Shown here: one piece after another, positions 56,105-64,000 of the stretch | Position numbering within the stretch: the first letter of the stretch is position 1 | Layout of the letters: each line of letters starts with the position of its first letter | Assembly (NCBI GenBank): GCA_001464585.1 | Contig: LNFF01000032.1 | Coordinates: forward strand, 62,001 to 126,000 | Direction: 5' to 3' | Length of the DNA stretch: 64,000 nucleotides | From: Gammaproteobacteria bacterium Ga0077554 | Lineage (GTDB): Bacteria > Pseudomonadota > Gammaproteobacteria > Ga0077554 > Ga007554 | Position numbers and translations under genes: made by a program | Notes under the pieces: model-generated | Databases searched by the model: none | What the model was told of the DNA's origin: nothing | What the model saw: the letters and a program-made list of their open reading frames with translations, nothing else

Positions 56105-57808
56105 ATGCCACGGCCAAAAACGGTCCGATTAGGCGAGATTCTGGTACAGCAAGGACTGCTTTCCGAGGAGCAGGTGACGCTTGCTATTGCCGAACAAAAA
56201 CGCTCTGGGCGCAAACTGGGGCGGATTTTTGTCGAGAATGGCTTTGTCACGGAAGAGGCTATTTCCGGGGCGCTGGCCAAGCAGTTAGACATTCCCTACA
56301 TCAGTCTCAAACAATTCAATATCAATCCCGATCTGGTGCGTCTGCTGCCTGAAACCCAGGCGCGGCGCTTTCGCGCCATGGTGCTGGAAGATCGTGGCGC
56401 ATCGCTTTTGATTGGCATGGCGAATCCCACTGATCTATCTGCGTATGACGAGATTGCGCGTCTTATCAAGAAGCCGGTTGACCTTGCTGTGGTGAATGAA
56501 GGCGAGTTGCTGCAAACCATTGATCGCATGTATCGCCGCACCGATGAAATCACCGATTTCGCGCGTGAACTGGAACAAGATCTTGGCGATACGGTGATGG
56601 ATTTTGGCGGGCTGGGGGTTACTCCTGGCCAGGAAGAAGCGCCAGTCGTCAAATTGCTGCAATCGGTATTTGAGGATGCCACCCAGGTGCGCGCTTCGGA
56701 CATTCATATCGAACCGCAGGAAGGCAAGTTGCAAATTCGCTTCCGCATTGATGGCGTGTTGCACCTGCAAACTGAGTCCGATATGAAAATTGCTCCGGCA
56801 CTTGCGCTGCGCCTGAAGCTGATGTCATCACTGGATATTTCTGAAAAACGGCTGCCGCAAGATGGCCGTTTCGTTATCACCGTAAAGCAACAGCAGATTG
56901 ACGTGCGCATGTCGACCATGCCAACGCAATACGGCGAATCCATCGTAATGCGGTTGTTGAATCAGAGCGATGGTGCCCTCAAGCTCGATTCGATAGGTAT
57001 GCCAAAGGGTATGCTGGAACGGTTTCGCGCCATTATCCGCCGTCCGAATGGCCTGGTGCTGGTGACCGGCCCCACGGGTAGCGGCAAAACCACTACATTG
57101 TATGGTGCGCTGGCTGAGCTTAATACCCGCGAACGAAAGCTCATTACGGTGGAAGACCCGGTGGAATATCGCCTGCCGGGCATCAACCAGGTGCAGGTCA
57201 ACGATAAAATTGAGCTTACCTTTGCCCGCGTGCTGCGCTCGGCATTACGCCAGGACCCGGATGTGGTGCTGGTGGGCGAAATGCGCGATCAGGAAACAGC
57301 ACAGATTGGTATGCGCGCGGCGATGACGGGACATCTGGTGCTCTCTACCTTGCACACCAATGATGCGGTGAGCACACCGATTCGCCTGCTGGATATGGGT
57401 GTGCCGCGCTATATGGTCGCCACGTCGATTCAGGCAGTGCTGGCGCAGCGTTTGGTGCGCGTGATATGCGAGAGCTGCTTGACGGCGTATCAGTTAAAAC
57501 CCAATGAACATCAATGGTTGAAAGCCGAACTGAAAGACGGCGTTGACGCCGCAAAATTTTTTCATGGCCGCGGCTGCACGCATTGCAATGGCACAGGTTA
57601 TCACGGCCGCACCGGCGCCTATGAAATGCTGGAAATAACCGAAGCGGTTGCGGATGCCGCCAACCATCACGACCCCGCGCATTTCATGAAAATCGCCCAC
57701 GCTCAAATGGGCGGTGAGACATTGCGCAGGCACGCGGTTGCCCTGGCAATGGCCGGAAGGACTACGGTGTCTGAAGCAATGCGTATCAGCAACCAGTTTG
57801 AAGATTAG
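56105..57808 (+). CDS. mshE: MSHA pilus assembly ATPase MshE
   Basis: A 567-residue GspE/PilB-type ATPase powering pilus extension. N-terminal MshEN domain (RLGEILVQQGLLSEEQVTLA ... GRKLGRIFVENGFVTEEAIS) has the two tandem RLG-x-L-x...Q motifs known to bind cyclic di-GMP. Walker A GPTGSGKTTT (near 322), Walker B VVLVGEMRD; a CESC ... CTHC zinc motif near 460-495. Starts the MSHA operon. Confidence 0.96.
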   Translation: MPRPKTVRLGEILVQQGLLSEEQVTLAIAEQKRSGRKLGRIFVENGFVTEEAISGALAKQLDIPYISLKQFNINPDLVRLLPETQARRFRAMVLEDRGASLLIGMANPTDLSAYDEIARLIKKPVDLAVVNEGELLQTIDRMYRRTDEITDFARELEQDLGDTVMDFGGLGVTPGQEEAPVVKLLQSVFEDATQVRASDIHIEPQEGKLQIRFRIDGVLHLQTESDMKIAPALALRLKLMSSLDISEKRLPQDGRFVITVKQQQIDVRMSTMPTQYGESIVMRLLNQSDGALKLDSIGMPKGMLERFRAIIRRPNGLVLVTGPTGSGKTTTLYGALAELNTRERKLITVEDPVEYRLPGINQVQVNDKIELTFARVLRSALRQDPDVVLVGEMRDQETAQIGMRAAMTGHLVLSTLHTNDAVSTPIRLLDMGVPRYMVATSIQAVLAQRLVRVICESCLTAYQLKPNEHQWLKAELKDGVDAAKFFHGRGCTHCNGTGYHGRTGAYEMLEITEAVADAANHHDPAHFMKIAHAQMGGETLRRHAVALAMAGRTTVSEAMRISNQFED

Positions 57809-57813
57809 AAATC

Positions 57814-59049
57814 ATGCCATTTTTTGCCTATAAAGCCAGAAATTCCCAGGGCGCCTTAGTGGAAGGCGTGCTTGAAGATGCGGATAGCAACGGCGTGGCA
57901 AATCAGCTTTTAACCACCGGCGTCACACCGGTGGAAATTGTGCTGACCAAAAAAACTGTCAAGCGCGATAGCGCCAACCAGGGCTGGTGGGAAAAGTTTT
58001 CCGCAGAAAAAGTACGCTCCATTGACGTGCAGCTTTTCAGCCGTCAAATCTATACGCTGCTTAAGGCGGGCGTGCCCATCATGCGTGGGCTGGCGGGCTT
58101 GCAGGAATCTGCGATCAATAAATCCTTTGCGAAAATTCTGCAAGATGTCCGCGAGTCGCTGGAGTCCGGTCGCGAGCTTTCTGCGGCCATGTATCGCCAT
58201 CCCGAAGTGTTTTCCCATTTCTATATCAGCATGGTGCGGGTAGGCGAAATGACCGGGAAAATGGACGAAATTTTTCTGCGCCTGTTTGATCACCTTGAAT
58301 TTGAACGCGACATGCGTGAACGGGTGCGCACCGCATTACGTTATCCGATGTTTGTAGTGATCGCCATGGCGATAGCCATGTTGGTGATTAATCTGTTTGT
58401 GATTCCGGCATTCGCCAAAGTGTATGCGGGCTTTAATGCCGAATTGCCGCTCATGACAAAAATACTCATCAACACTTCTAATTTTACAGTGAACTTCTGG
58501 CCGCTGCTGCTGGCGTTGGGAGTGGGTGGCGTGGTTGCATTCAAGATGTATATCGCCACCTCCCATGGCGCCTATCGTTGGGATAAATTCAAAATGCGCA
58601 TCCCGATCGTGGGAAAAATCATCCTGAAAGGAACCATGGCACGTTTCGCCCGAAGCTTCGCCCTGGCCAGCCGTAGCGGCGTGCCTATCGTGCAAGCCCT
58701 TAAAGTTGTGGCAAAAACGGTCGATAACAAATACATCGAAGGCTGTGTCGAAAAAATTCGGGATGGCGTCGAGCGCGGTGAGAGCATTTTACGCACGTCG
58801 GTAGCTACCGGCGTGTTCACCCCGGTGGTGTTGCAAATGATCGCAGTCGGAGAGGAAACCGGGGAAATGGATAACCTCATGGAAGAAATCGCCGGCATGT
58901 ATGAACGCGAAGTGGATTACGAGCTGAAAACGCTGTCGTCGCAAATCGAGCCGATCCTGATTGTCGGCCTGGGAATTTTAGTGCTGATTCTGGCGTTGGG
59001 CGTGTTCCTGCCGATCTGGGATCTGGGCAAGGCGGCAATGCACAAGTGA
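57814..59049 (+). CDS. mshG: MSHA inner-membrane platform protein MshG
   Basis: A 411-residue PilC/GspF family protein with three membrane segments (VVIAMAIAMLVINLFVIPAF, FWPLLLALGVGGVVAF, PILIVGLGILVLILALGVFL) and two tandem cytoplasmic T2SSF domains (FSRQIYTLLKAGVPIMRGLA; FARSFALASRSGVPIVQAL). Five bp after mshE. Confidence 0.96.
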   Translation: MPFFAYKARNSQGALVEGVLEDADSNGVANQLLTTGVTPVEIVLTKKTVKRDSANQGWWEKFSAEKVRSIDVQLFSRQIYTLLKAGVPIMRGLAGLQESAINKSFAKILQDVRESLESGRELSAAMYRHPEVFSHFYISMVRVGEMTGKMDEIFLRLFDHLEFERDMRERVRTALRYPMFVVIAMAIAMLVINLFVIPAFAKVYAGFNAELPLMTKILINTSNFTVNFWPLLLALGVGGVVAFKMYIATSHGAYRWDKFKMRIPIVGKIILKGTMARFARSFALASRSGVPIVQALKVVAKTVDNKYIEGCVEKIRDGVERGESILRTSVATGVFTPVVLQMIAVGEETGEMDNLMEEIAGMYEREVDYELKTLSSQIEPILIVGLGILVLILALGVFLPIWDLGKAAMHK

Positions 59050-59052
59050 TGT

Positions 59053-59562
59053 ATGCAAAGACAGCGTGGCTTTACTATTTTCGAACTGGTAACGATCATT
59101 GCGCTTATCAGCGTATTGGTAATGATTTTGTTAAATCGGTTTTATTACTATCAAGAAGTGGCTGAAAAAACCGTTATGGAAATGACGGTAATGAATATGC
59201 GCAGTGGCCTGCGGTTACGCATCGCTGACTTAATGATGCAGGGCAGGATGAATGAAATGGAGCAGTTGATGCAGGAAAACCCCATCAACTGGCTGGAAAC
59301 CCTGCCAGCGAATTATAAAGGGGAATTGACTGGCACACAGCAGCATGACCTTACACCAGGGAGTTGGTATTTTGATACGGAACGGCAGGAGCTGGTGTAT
59401 GTGGTGCAGCATGACAGATTTTTTGAGGCCAGTGGAGATGAAGTAAAGACTATTCATTTTCACGTAACTTCGGCAACACATCTACGTGGCAAGGATGGCA
59501 GCACGTTACGCAGGATCGAAGGGGTAGCATTGACACCTGTTACACAATATCGCTGGTTTTAA
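59053..59562 (+). CDS. mshF: MSHA minor pseudopilin MshF-like
   Basis: A 169-residue protein with a short leader and prepilin-type helix (QRG|FTIFELVTIIALISVLVM; Glu5 present). C-terminal half contains a WLETLPANYKGEL and W-x-F-x pattern. Order after mshG fits MshF; sequence is diverged. Confidence 0.8.
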   Translation: MQRQRGFTIFELVTIIALISVLVMILLNRFYYYQEVAEKTVMEMTVMNMRSGLRLRIADLMMQGRMNEMEQLMQENPINWLETLPANYKGELTGTQQHDLTPGSWYFDTERQELVYVVQHDRFFEASGDEVKTIHFHVTSATHLRGKDGSTLRRIEGVALTPVTQYRWF

Positions 59563-59582
59563 TTTTACTTAAGGAATCGAAC

Positions 59583-60062
59583 ATGAACAGAAAACAACAG
59601 GGTTTTACATTAATCGAACTGGTTATCGTCATCTCCATCATCGGCATTCTGGCGGCGGTGGCCTTGCCACGTTATATCGACCTGCAGACACAGGCGCGTG
59701 TCGCCAAGGCGCAGGGGCTTTTTGGCTCCATCAGATCGGCCGCCGCCCTGGCCCGCGCCAATTGCATGGTGGATCGGGCAGTTAATGCCCCCCCCACATG
59801 TACAGCAACTGGCGGAACCACCAACATGGATGGTACGGCTGTGGTCATGGTCAACCAATATCCGGATGCAACTGCGGCGGGGATTATTGCTGCAGCGCAA
59901 CTGAATGCTACCAATGATGCCATCACCATTACGCCGGGCAACCCGATCTTAATTGCGATCAACGGCGCTACCACCGCAGCTACCTGCCGTATTTCATACG
60001 CGCCCGCAGCCGCAGGTCCAGTTGCTCCTGTCATTATTCTAACCGCCACAAACTGTTCGTAA
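59583..60062 (+). CDS. mshB: MSHA minor pilin MshB-like
   Basis: A 159-residue type IV pilin-like protein: leader ending QQG, cleavage before FTLIELVIVISIIGILAAVA, then RYIDLQTQARVAKAQGLFGS. Two cysteine pairs (NCMVD ... PTCTAT; TCRIS ... TNCS). Upstream AAGGAATCGAAC is the ribosome-binding site. By order the MshB minor pilin; similar to the next gene. Confidence 0.88.
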   Translation: MNRKQQGFTLIELVIVISIIGILAAVALPRYIDLQTQARVAKAQGLFGSIRSAAALARANCMVDRAVNAPPTCTATGGTTNMDGTAVVMVNQYPDATAAGIIAAAQLNATNDAITITPGNPILIAINGATTAATCRISYAPAAAGPVAPVIILTATNCS

Positions 60063-60133
60063 TGGTGTAAAGATGCACGCGGGTTCACCTCGTGACGGAA
60101 GAAGTAATTTTTTATTAACTGAGGAGATATATC

Positions 60134-60586
60134 ATGCGTAATGAACAGAAAGGTTTTACTTTGATTGAGTTGGTGGTGGTGATTGTCATTCTTGGCATTT
60201 TGGCGGCAGTGGCGGTACCGAAGTTCATAGACTTGAGCGGTGAAGCACGCTTGGCGACGACTCAAGGAGTAGCAGGCGCTCTAGCCTCTGGTAGCGTTAC
60301 TAACTATGCCGCTGATCTCGCCAAAGGTATTGCCCAAGGAAGATTATTATCGGCAATTACCACCGCAACAACAGGGATCGCTGATACATCGGGCGGATGC
60401 ACCCCCGCTGTAGCCACATCCCTGATGCAGACAGGCGGCGTAACTTTTGCTGCTACTGGTGCGGGTACTTATAATGTGAGCGGTGGTGCTGCACCAACAA
60501 CAGTAGGCGCAACTACTACCTGCACCGTGACCAACAACGATGACACAACCAAAACAGCGACTTTTTCTTTGCTGGGAGCAAAATAA
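60134..60586 (+). CDS. mshA: MSHA major pilin MshA-like
   Basis: A 150-residue pilin: leader QKG, then [40 protein letters not shown]. Disulfide pair GGCTPA ... TTCTVTN near the C-terminus. AGGAGAT lies upstream. Downstream gap of about 50 bp to mshC. Chosen as MshA by order and pilin size. Confidence 0.88.
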   Translation: MRNEQKGFTLIELVVVIVILGILAAVAVPKFIDLSGEARLATTQGVAGALASGSVTNYAADLAKGIAQGRLLSAITTATTGIADTSGGCTPAVATSLMQTGGVTFAATGAGTYNVSGGAAPTTVGATTTCTVTNNDDTTKTATFSLLGAK

Positions 60587-60635
60587 TCACATAGCGTGGG
60601 TTTTTTCCATGAAAACTCCCGAGGGCCAGTAAGCG

Positions 60636-61130
60636 ATGATTTATGAGCGCTTTCCGCTACCGAAGGGTGAAGATGGTTTTACTCTCATTGAGCTGATTGT
60701 GGTGATGATGATCATCGGCATTCTTGCGGTGGCGGTCATCCCACGATTTGTCGATACCCAGGCATTTAATGGCCGTGGGTTTTCTGATGAAACGCTGGCA
60801 GCGTTGCGTTATGCCCAGAAAGCTGCGATTGCGCAGCGCCGTAACGTGTGCGTGGTCTTTACAGCCACCACCGTAACGCTCACCATAGCCAATGCAGCGG
60901 GCAATATTGCGCTTGCTCCGTGTAATACGCCACTTACCGGCCCAACAGGAGCTGCGCCTTTTGTAGTGACTGCCCGACCAGGTATAAATTTTTCAGGCAC
61001 ACCAGCCAACTTCAGCTTTAATGCCCTCGGCCAGCCCAGCACTACTGCAACGGTAACAATGAACATCAGTGATGGCAGTACGACATGGACAGTTACGCTG
61101 GAACGGGAAACCGGCTATGTTCATTCTTGA
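60636..61130 (+). CDS. mshC: MSHA minor pilin MshC-like
   Basis: A 164-residue pseudopilin; leader KGEDG, mature FTLIELIVVMMIIGILAVAV, then IPRFVDTQAFNGRGFSDETL, typical of GspH/MshC. Ends with WTVTLERETGYVHS. A family-A repeat follows immediately. Confidence 0.88.
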   Translation: MIYERFPLPKGEDGFTLIELIVVMMIIGILAVAVIPRFVDTQAFNGRGFSDETLAALRYAQKAAIAQRRNVCVVFTATTVTLTIANAAGNIALAPCNTPLTGPTGAAPFVVTARPGINFSGTPANFSFNALGQPSTTATVTMNISDGSTTWTVTLERETGYVHS

Positions 61131-61136
61131 AGGCCT

Positions 61137-61200
61137 GTCATCTCGACCGGAGGGAGAGATCTTAATAACCACTAAGATCTCTCCCTGCGGTCGAGATGAC
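61137..61200. repeat. Repeat family A hairpin between mshC and mshD
   Basis: GTCATCTCGACCGGAGGGAG and CTCCCTGCGGTCGAGATGAC flank AGATCTTAATAACCACTAAG ATCT. Situated inside the MSHA operon. It is free of stops in one frame, so an upstream extension of mshD could read through it. Confidence 0.88.
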
Positions 61201-61242
61201 AAACGAGTACGTCGACATGACAAACGAAATAAATTGTTTCTC

Positions 61243-61815
61243 ATGAAATACATTTTTCACAAAGACACACACAACCAAACCGGAATCTCCCTGATTGAAC
61301 TAGTGATGTTCATTGTAATTGTCAGCGTGGGTATTGTTGGCATTCTTTCGGTGATGAACATCACGACCAAAGCCAGCGCTGACCCTATGCTGCGCAAACA
61401 GGCGTTGTCTATCGCTGAGTCTTTGCTGGAAGAGATTCAATTGCAACCCTTTACTTTTTGCGACCCGGATGATGCCAATGTTACAACCGCACTCAACGTT
61501 GCTGGATGCGCCACTCTCGTAGAGGGGATAGGTCCGGAAGCTGAAACCCGCTATGCAACGCCCCTGCTTGATAATGTGAATGACTATCACAACTTCAGCC
61601 TCCCTGCCCCACCCGGCATTCGTGACATTACCGGCGCAAACATTGCCGGACTCGCCGGATATTCTGCGAATGTCACCGTCGTGGGAACTACCTTGGGAGG
61701 CATCCCAGTAGCAGACTCACTGTTGATTACCGTGACCGTCACCCCACCTTCGGGTGCCGCCGATAATGTGGTGCTGAGTGGTTACCGCATGCGCTATGCG
61801 CCCCGGTCACCATGA
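61243..61815 (+). CDS. mshD: MSHA minor pilin MshD-like
   Basis: A 190-residue pseudopilin with leader KDTHNQTG, then ISLIELVMFIVIVSVGIVGI; Glu5 present. The ATG at 61243 gives a normal leader; an in-frame start at 61069 would run through mshC and the repeat. It overlaps mshO by 4 bp. Confidence 0.88.
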   Translation: MKYIFHKDTHNQTGISLIELVMFIVIVSVGIVGILSVMNITTKASADPMLRKQALSIAESLLEEIQLQPFTFCDPDDANVTTALNVAGCATLVEGIGPEAETRYATPLLDNVNDYHNFSLPAPPGIRDITGANIAGLAGYSANVTVVGTTLGGIPVADSLLITVTVTPPSGAADNVVLSGYRMRYAPRSP

Positions 61816-62600
61816 GAAAATTACAAACAGGATTCACCCTGATAGAAGCGGTGATGGTGATTGCCATCACCGGCATTATCGCGGCGGTAGTGGCGGTATT
61901 TATTCAGGCGCCGGTGCAAGGCTATTTTGATAGCGCACGGCGCGCAGAGTTGACTGACATTGCGGATACGGCAGTGCGCCGCATTTCACGTGATGTGCAT
62001 CTGGCGTTACCTAACAGTGTGCGCCTGGCAACCCCACAGGTGATGGAATTTCTGCAAACGCGCACCGGTGGCCGTTATCGGGTCGATGGCGGCGATCCCC
62101 TGAACTTTGCACAGGCTAACCCCGCTGATACAACATTTGATGTGCTGGGGCCGGCGGTGACGATGGCGACGGGTGACCAGATTGTGATTTTCAATCTCGG
62201 CATTCCTGGCGCAGATGCGTATGCGGGTAATAACCGGCGCGCCTACAATGGCGCCGTGGGCGCGGTAACCAATATAGCAATTACTCCCGCTGCGCTGCCT
62301 TTCCCACTGAATTCCCCTGGCCGTCGCTTTCAGGTGGTGGACACACCCGTTACCTATATTTGCGATGTGGCGGCGGGTACGTTAACACGCTTCTGGGGCT
62401 ATGCCATCACTGCCGCGCAAGCTAATCCTCCTGTGGGCGGAAACAATGCGCTGCTGGCAAGGAACGTGAGCGCGTGTAACTTCACTTATACACCGGGCAT
62501 CACCGCACGCAGCGGCCTGGTCTCGATGCAGCTTGCGATCACACAGAATAATGAAACAGTGAGCCTTTACCATGCGGTACACGTTAGCAATGCGCCCTGA
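61812..62600 (+). CDS. mshO: MSHA minor pilin MshO-like
   Basis: A 262-residue GspJ-like pseudopilin: leader RKLQTG, then FTLIEAVMVIAITGIIAAVV, followed by SARRAELTDIADTAVRRISR. Typical MshO length. Starts with the ATGA overlap to mshD. Confidence 0.9.
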   Translation: MRKLQTGFTLIEAVMVIAITGIIAAVVAVFIQAPVQGYFDSARRAELTDIADTAVRRISRDVHLALPNSVRLATPQVMEFLQTRTGGRYRVDGGDPLNFAQANPADTTFDVLGPAVTMATGDQIVIFNLGIPGADAYAGNNRRAYNGAVGAVTNIAITPAALPFPLNSPGRRFQVVDTPVTYICDVAAGTLTRFWGYAITAAQANPPVGGNNALLARNVSACNFTYTPGITARSGLVSMQLAITQNNETVSLYHAVHVSNAP

Positions 62601-63033
62601 CACATACCGCTTGACGCGCCAGCGTGGCGGCGCGCGCGGATTCGCACTTGCCTCAGCCATTTTCCTGTTGGTAGTGCTCGCAGCATTGGGGGCGTTCATG
62701 GTGACGTTTTCCACCACCCAGCATGCCACTTCGGCACAGGATGTGATAGGCGCCCGCGCTGCACAGGCGGCGCGGGCGGGCATTGAATGGGGCACTTTTC
62801 AGGTGCTGAATCCGGTGGCTGCACCCGCCGTTGCGGCATGCACCATTAACCCGCTGCCACTGGCAGGCAATCTGGCGGGATTTACGGTAACCGTAGCATG
62901 CAACGCCACTGGCCCGTTGAATGAAAATGGAATCGCAGTGACGACTTATAACATCACTGCCACTGCCAGCACGGGCGTACCCGGCGGTAGTTTATTTGTG
63001 GAACGGCAGTTTCAGGCAACAGTAAGCAGATGA
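62572..63033 (+). CDS. mshP: MSHA protein MshP-like
   Basis: A 153-residue protein resembling GspK/PilX-type components: GFALASAIFLLVVLAALGAF, then QVLNPV and four cysteines. ATG 62572 overlaps mshO by 29 bp; ATG 62590 (MRPDTY) is an alternative. Confidence 0.85.
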   Translation: MRYTLAMRPDTYRLTRQRGGARGFALASAIFLLVVLAALGAFMVTFSTTQHATSAQDVIGARAAQAARAGIEWGTFQVLNPVAAPAVAACTINPLPLAGNLAGFTVTVACNATGPLNENGIAVTTYNITATASTGVPGGSLFVERQFQATVSR

Positions 63034-63063
63034 TTCTAACGCGACATGCGCTGGAGAAAAGCC

Positions 63064-64000
63064 ATGATAAAATTTGACCTGAACAATAGCCCATGGAACG
63101 TGCCCCGCATTTTTTGTGCGGCGCTGCTGTTGCTTCTTATAGTTGACAGTGCGCAGGCCGCTGTAGCATTTCGCTCTGCCGCCAATAACCGGCAATCATC
63201 CACAGCTTCAGGCGGCACGCTTACCGTGAACAAACCCACCGGCACCATCAGTGGCGATGTAATGCTGGCCTCGATCGCCGTAGTAACAAACACCTCTACC
63301 GTAACCGCACCCGCAGGTTGGGTGCTGGTACAAAGCACCAATCAGGCAACCGGCAATACCAGCCGGCTTTACACCTACTATAAAGTCGCAGGCGCTGCCG
63401 AGCCAGCCAGTTACGCCTGGACGTTTTCTGGCGCGAATAATGGTACCGTAGCAGGCATTGCCAGCTTCACCGGCGTTGATACCGCATCACCCATTGATGT
63501 ATCCGCAAGCCAGACCACGGCCAGCAGCACTTCACATACTGCGCCCTCAGTGACCACCACTGTGGCCGGAGACATGCTGGTGACTATCCATTCGTTCGCC
63601 AGCTCCAGAACCTGGACACCCCCAGGCGGCATGACAGAAGCGGTAGACCGGTATTCCCGCAACGGAGGAACTGGCGGCGGCGGCGTCTCGCTGGGAATGA
63701 ACTATGAAGCGCGGCCTGCTACCGGCGCCACCGGTACGCGCACTGCTGTTGCATCGGGCAGCGCGGACCGTGGTTCGACACATTCCATCGCACTGAGAGC
63801 CGTAGTCGTTGTCACCCCCCCGGTGATTTTAGTATTTATGATACCTCCACCGCGCCTGCCACGGCCATTGACGGGTTGATCAAAACCAAGGTGAGCGCCC
63901 AGGCTTTTACGCTGGATATTGCCGCGCTCAATGCCGCCAAAACCGCATTACTCACTACGTTTACCGGCACGGTTAAAGTTGAGGTACTTAACACATCAAA
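63064..64000 (+). pseudogene. mshQ: mshQ-like adhesin gene with a C-tract frameshift, 3' end outside window
   Basis: ATG 63064 follows GGAGAAAAGCC and gives a signal peptide (NVPRIFCAALLLLLIVDSAQ) then beta-rich repeats (SGDVMLASIAVVT, AGDMLVTIHSF). At a run of seven C (63815-63821) the frame changes: the given frame stops at 63879, whereas one more C would continue into GDFSIYDTSTAPATAIDGLI and KTKVSAQAFTLD to the window end, the expected MshQ-like text. Either a sequencing slip or a phase-variable tract. The gene's usual length is over 1000 residues. Confidence 0.8.

Overview
The window is a chromosomal segment of a gammaproteobacterium, probably free-living and surface-associated; I cannot place it below class level. 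Gene order supports this. Going leftwards from suhB, the minus strand carries trmJ-cysE, iscR-iscS-iscA, ndk-rlmN-pilF-rodZ-ispG, and then dapB, carA-carB-greA, the usual gammaproteobacterial blocks. The right end is a full MSHA-type pilus locus in canonical order (mshE-G-F-B-A-C-D-O-P-Q). A PEP-CTERM protein, a MarR-type EPS-associated regulator and a surface-polysaccharide cluster point to exopolysaccharide or biofilm life.

Layout. 1-4.1 kb: a DUF1537 four-carbon acid-sugar kinase (cut by the left edge) and a TPP-dependent transketolase/phosphoketolase-like enzyme, divergent from an IclR regulator. 4.3-4.7 kb: msrB. 4.8-23.3 kb: one minus-strand polysaccharide cluster with a UDP-glucuronate decarboxylase, six family-4-like glycosyltransferases or related enzymes, two methyltransferases, Wzx, Wzy, a WbpV-like epimerase and a WbpL/WecA-like initiating transferase. 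Between the last two genes lies a 5.6-kb accessory array: a DUF4143 ATPase, a GNAT/DUF1778 toxin-antitoxin pair, a Fic protein and a small coiled-coil gene, each separated by a degenerate copy of the epimerase 3' end. 23.3-26.4 kb: decaying toxin-antitoxin genes (DUF433/DUF5615, two MntA/HepT pairs, one broken), a gmd remnant and the EPS-associated regulator. 26.5-55 kb: housekeeping genes. 55.1-64 kb: a secreted dienelactone-hydrolase-like protein and the MSHA locus, which runs off the right edge inside mshQ.

Several dispersed repeat families decorate the genome: (A) hairpins starting GTCATTTCGAGCG or variants between genes; (B) a 44-46 bp element with two small GGA-loop hairpins, found inside three genes and one leader, with compensatory changes in one stem; (C) two long imperfect palindromes sharing a ~40-bp core. 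The strongest candidate for something undescribed is the epimerase 3'-end array, followed by repeat family B.

Regulatory sites read from sequence include an IscR-type box over the iscR promoter, a nested palindrome inside the promoter of the DUF4143 ATPase with an apparently leaderless mRNA, a hairpin covering the mshE ribosome-binding site, and a candidate rpsF promoter. No tRNA, rRNA, CRISPR array, transposase or integrase gene was recognised.
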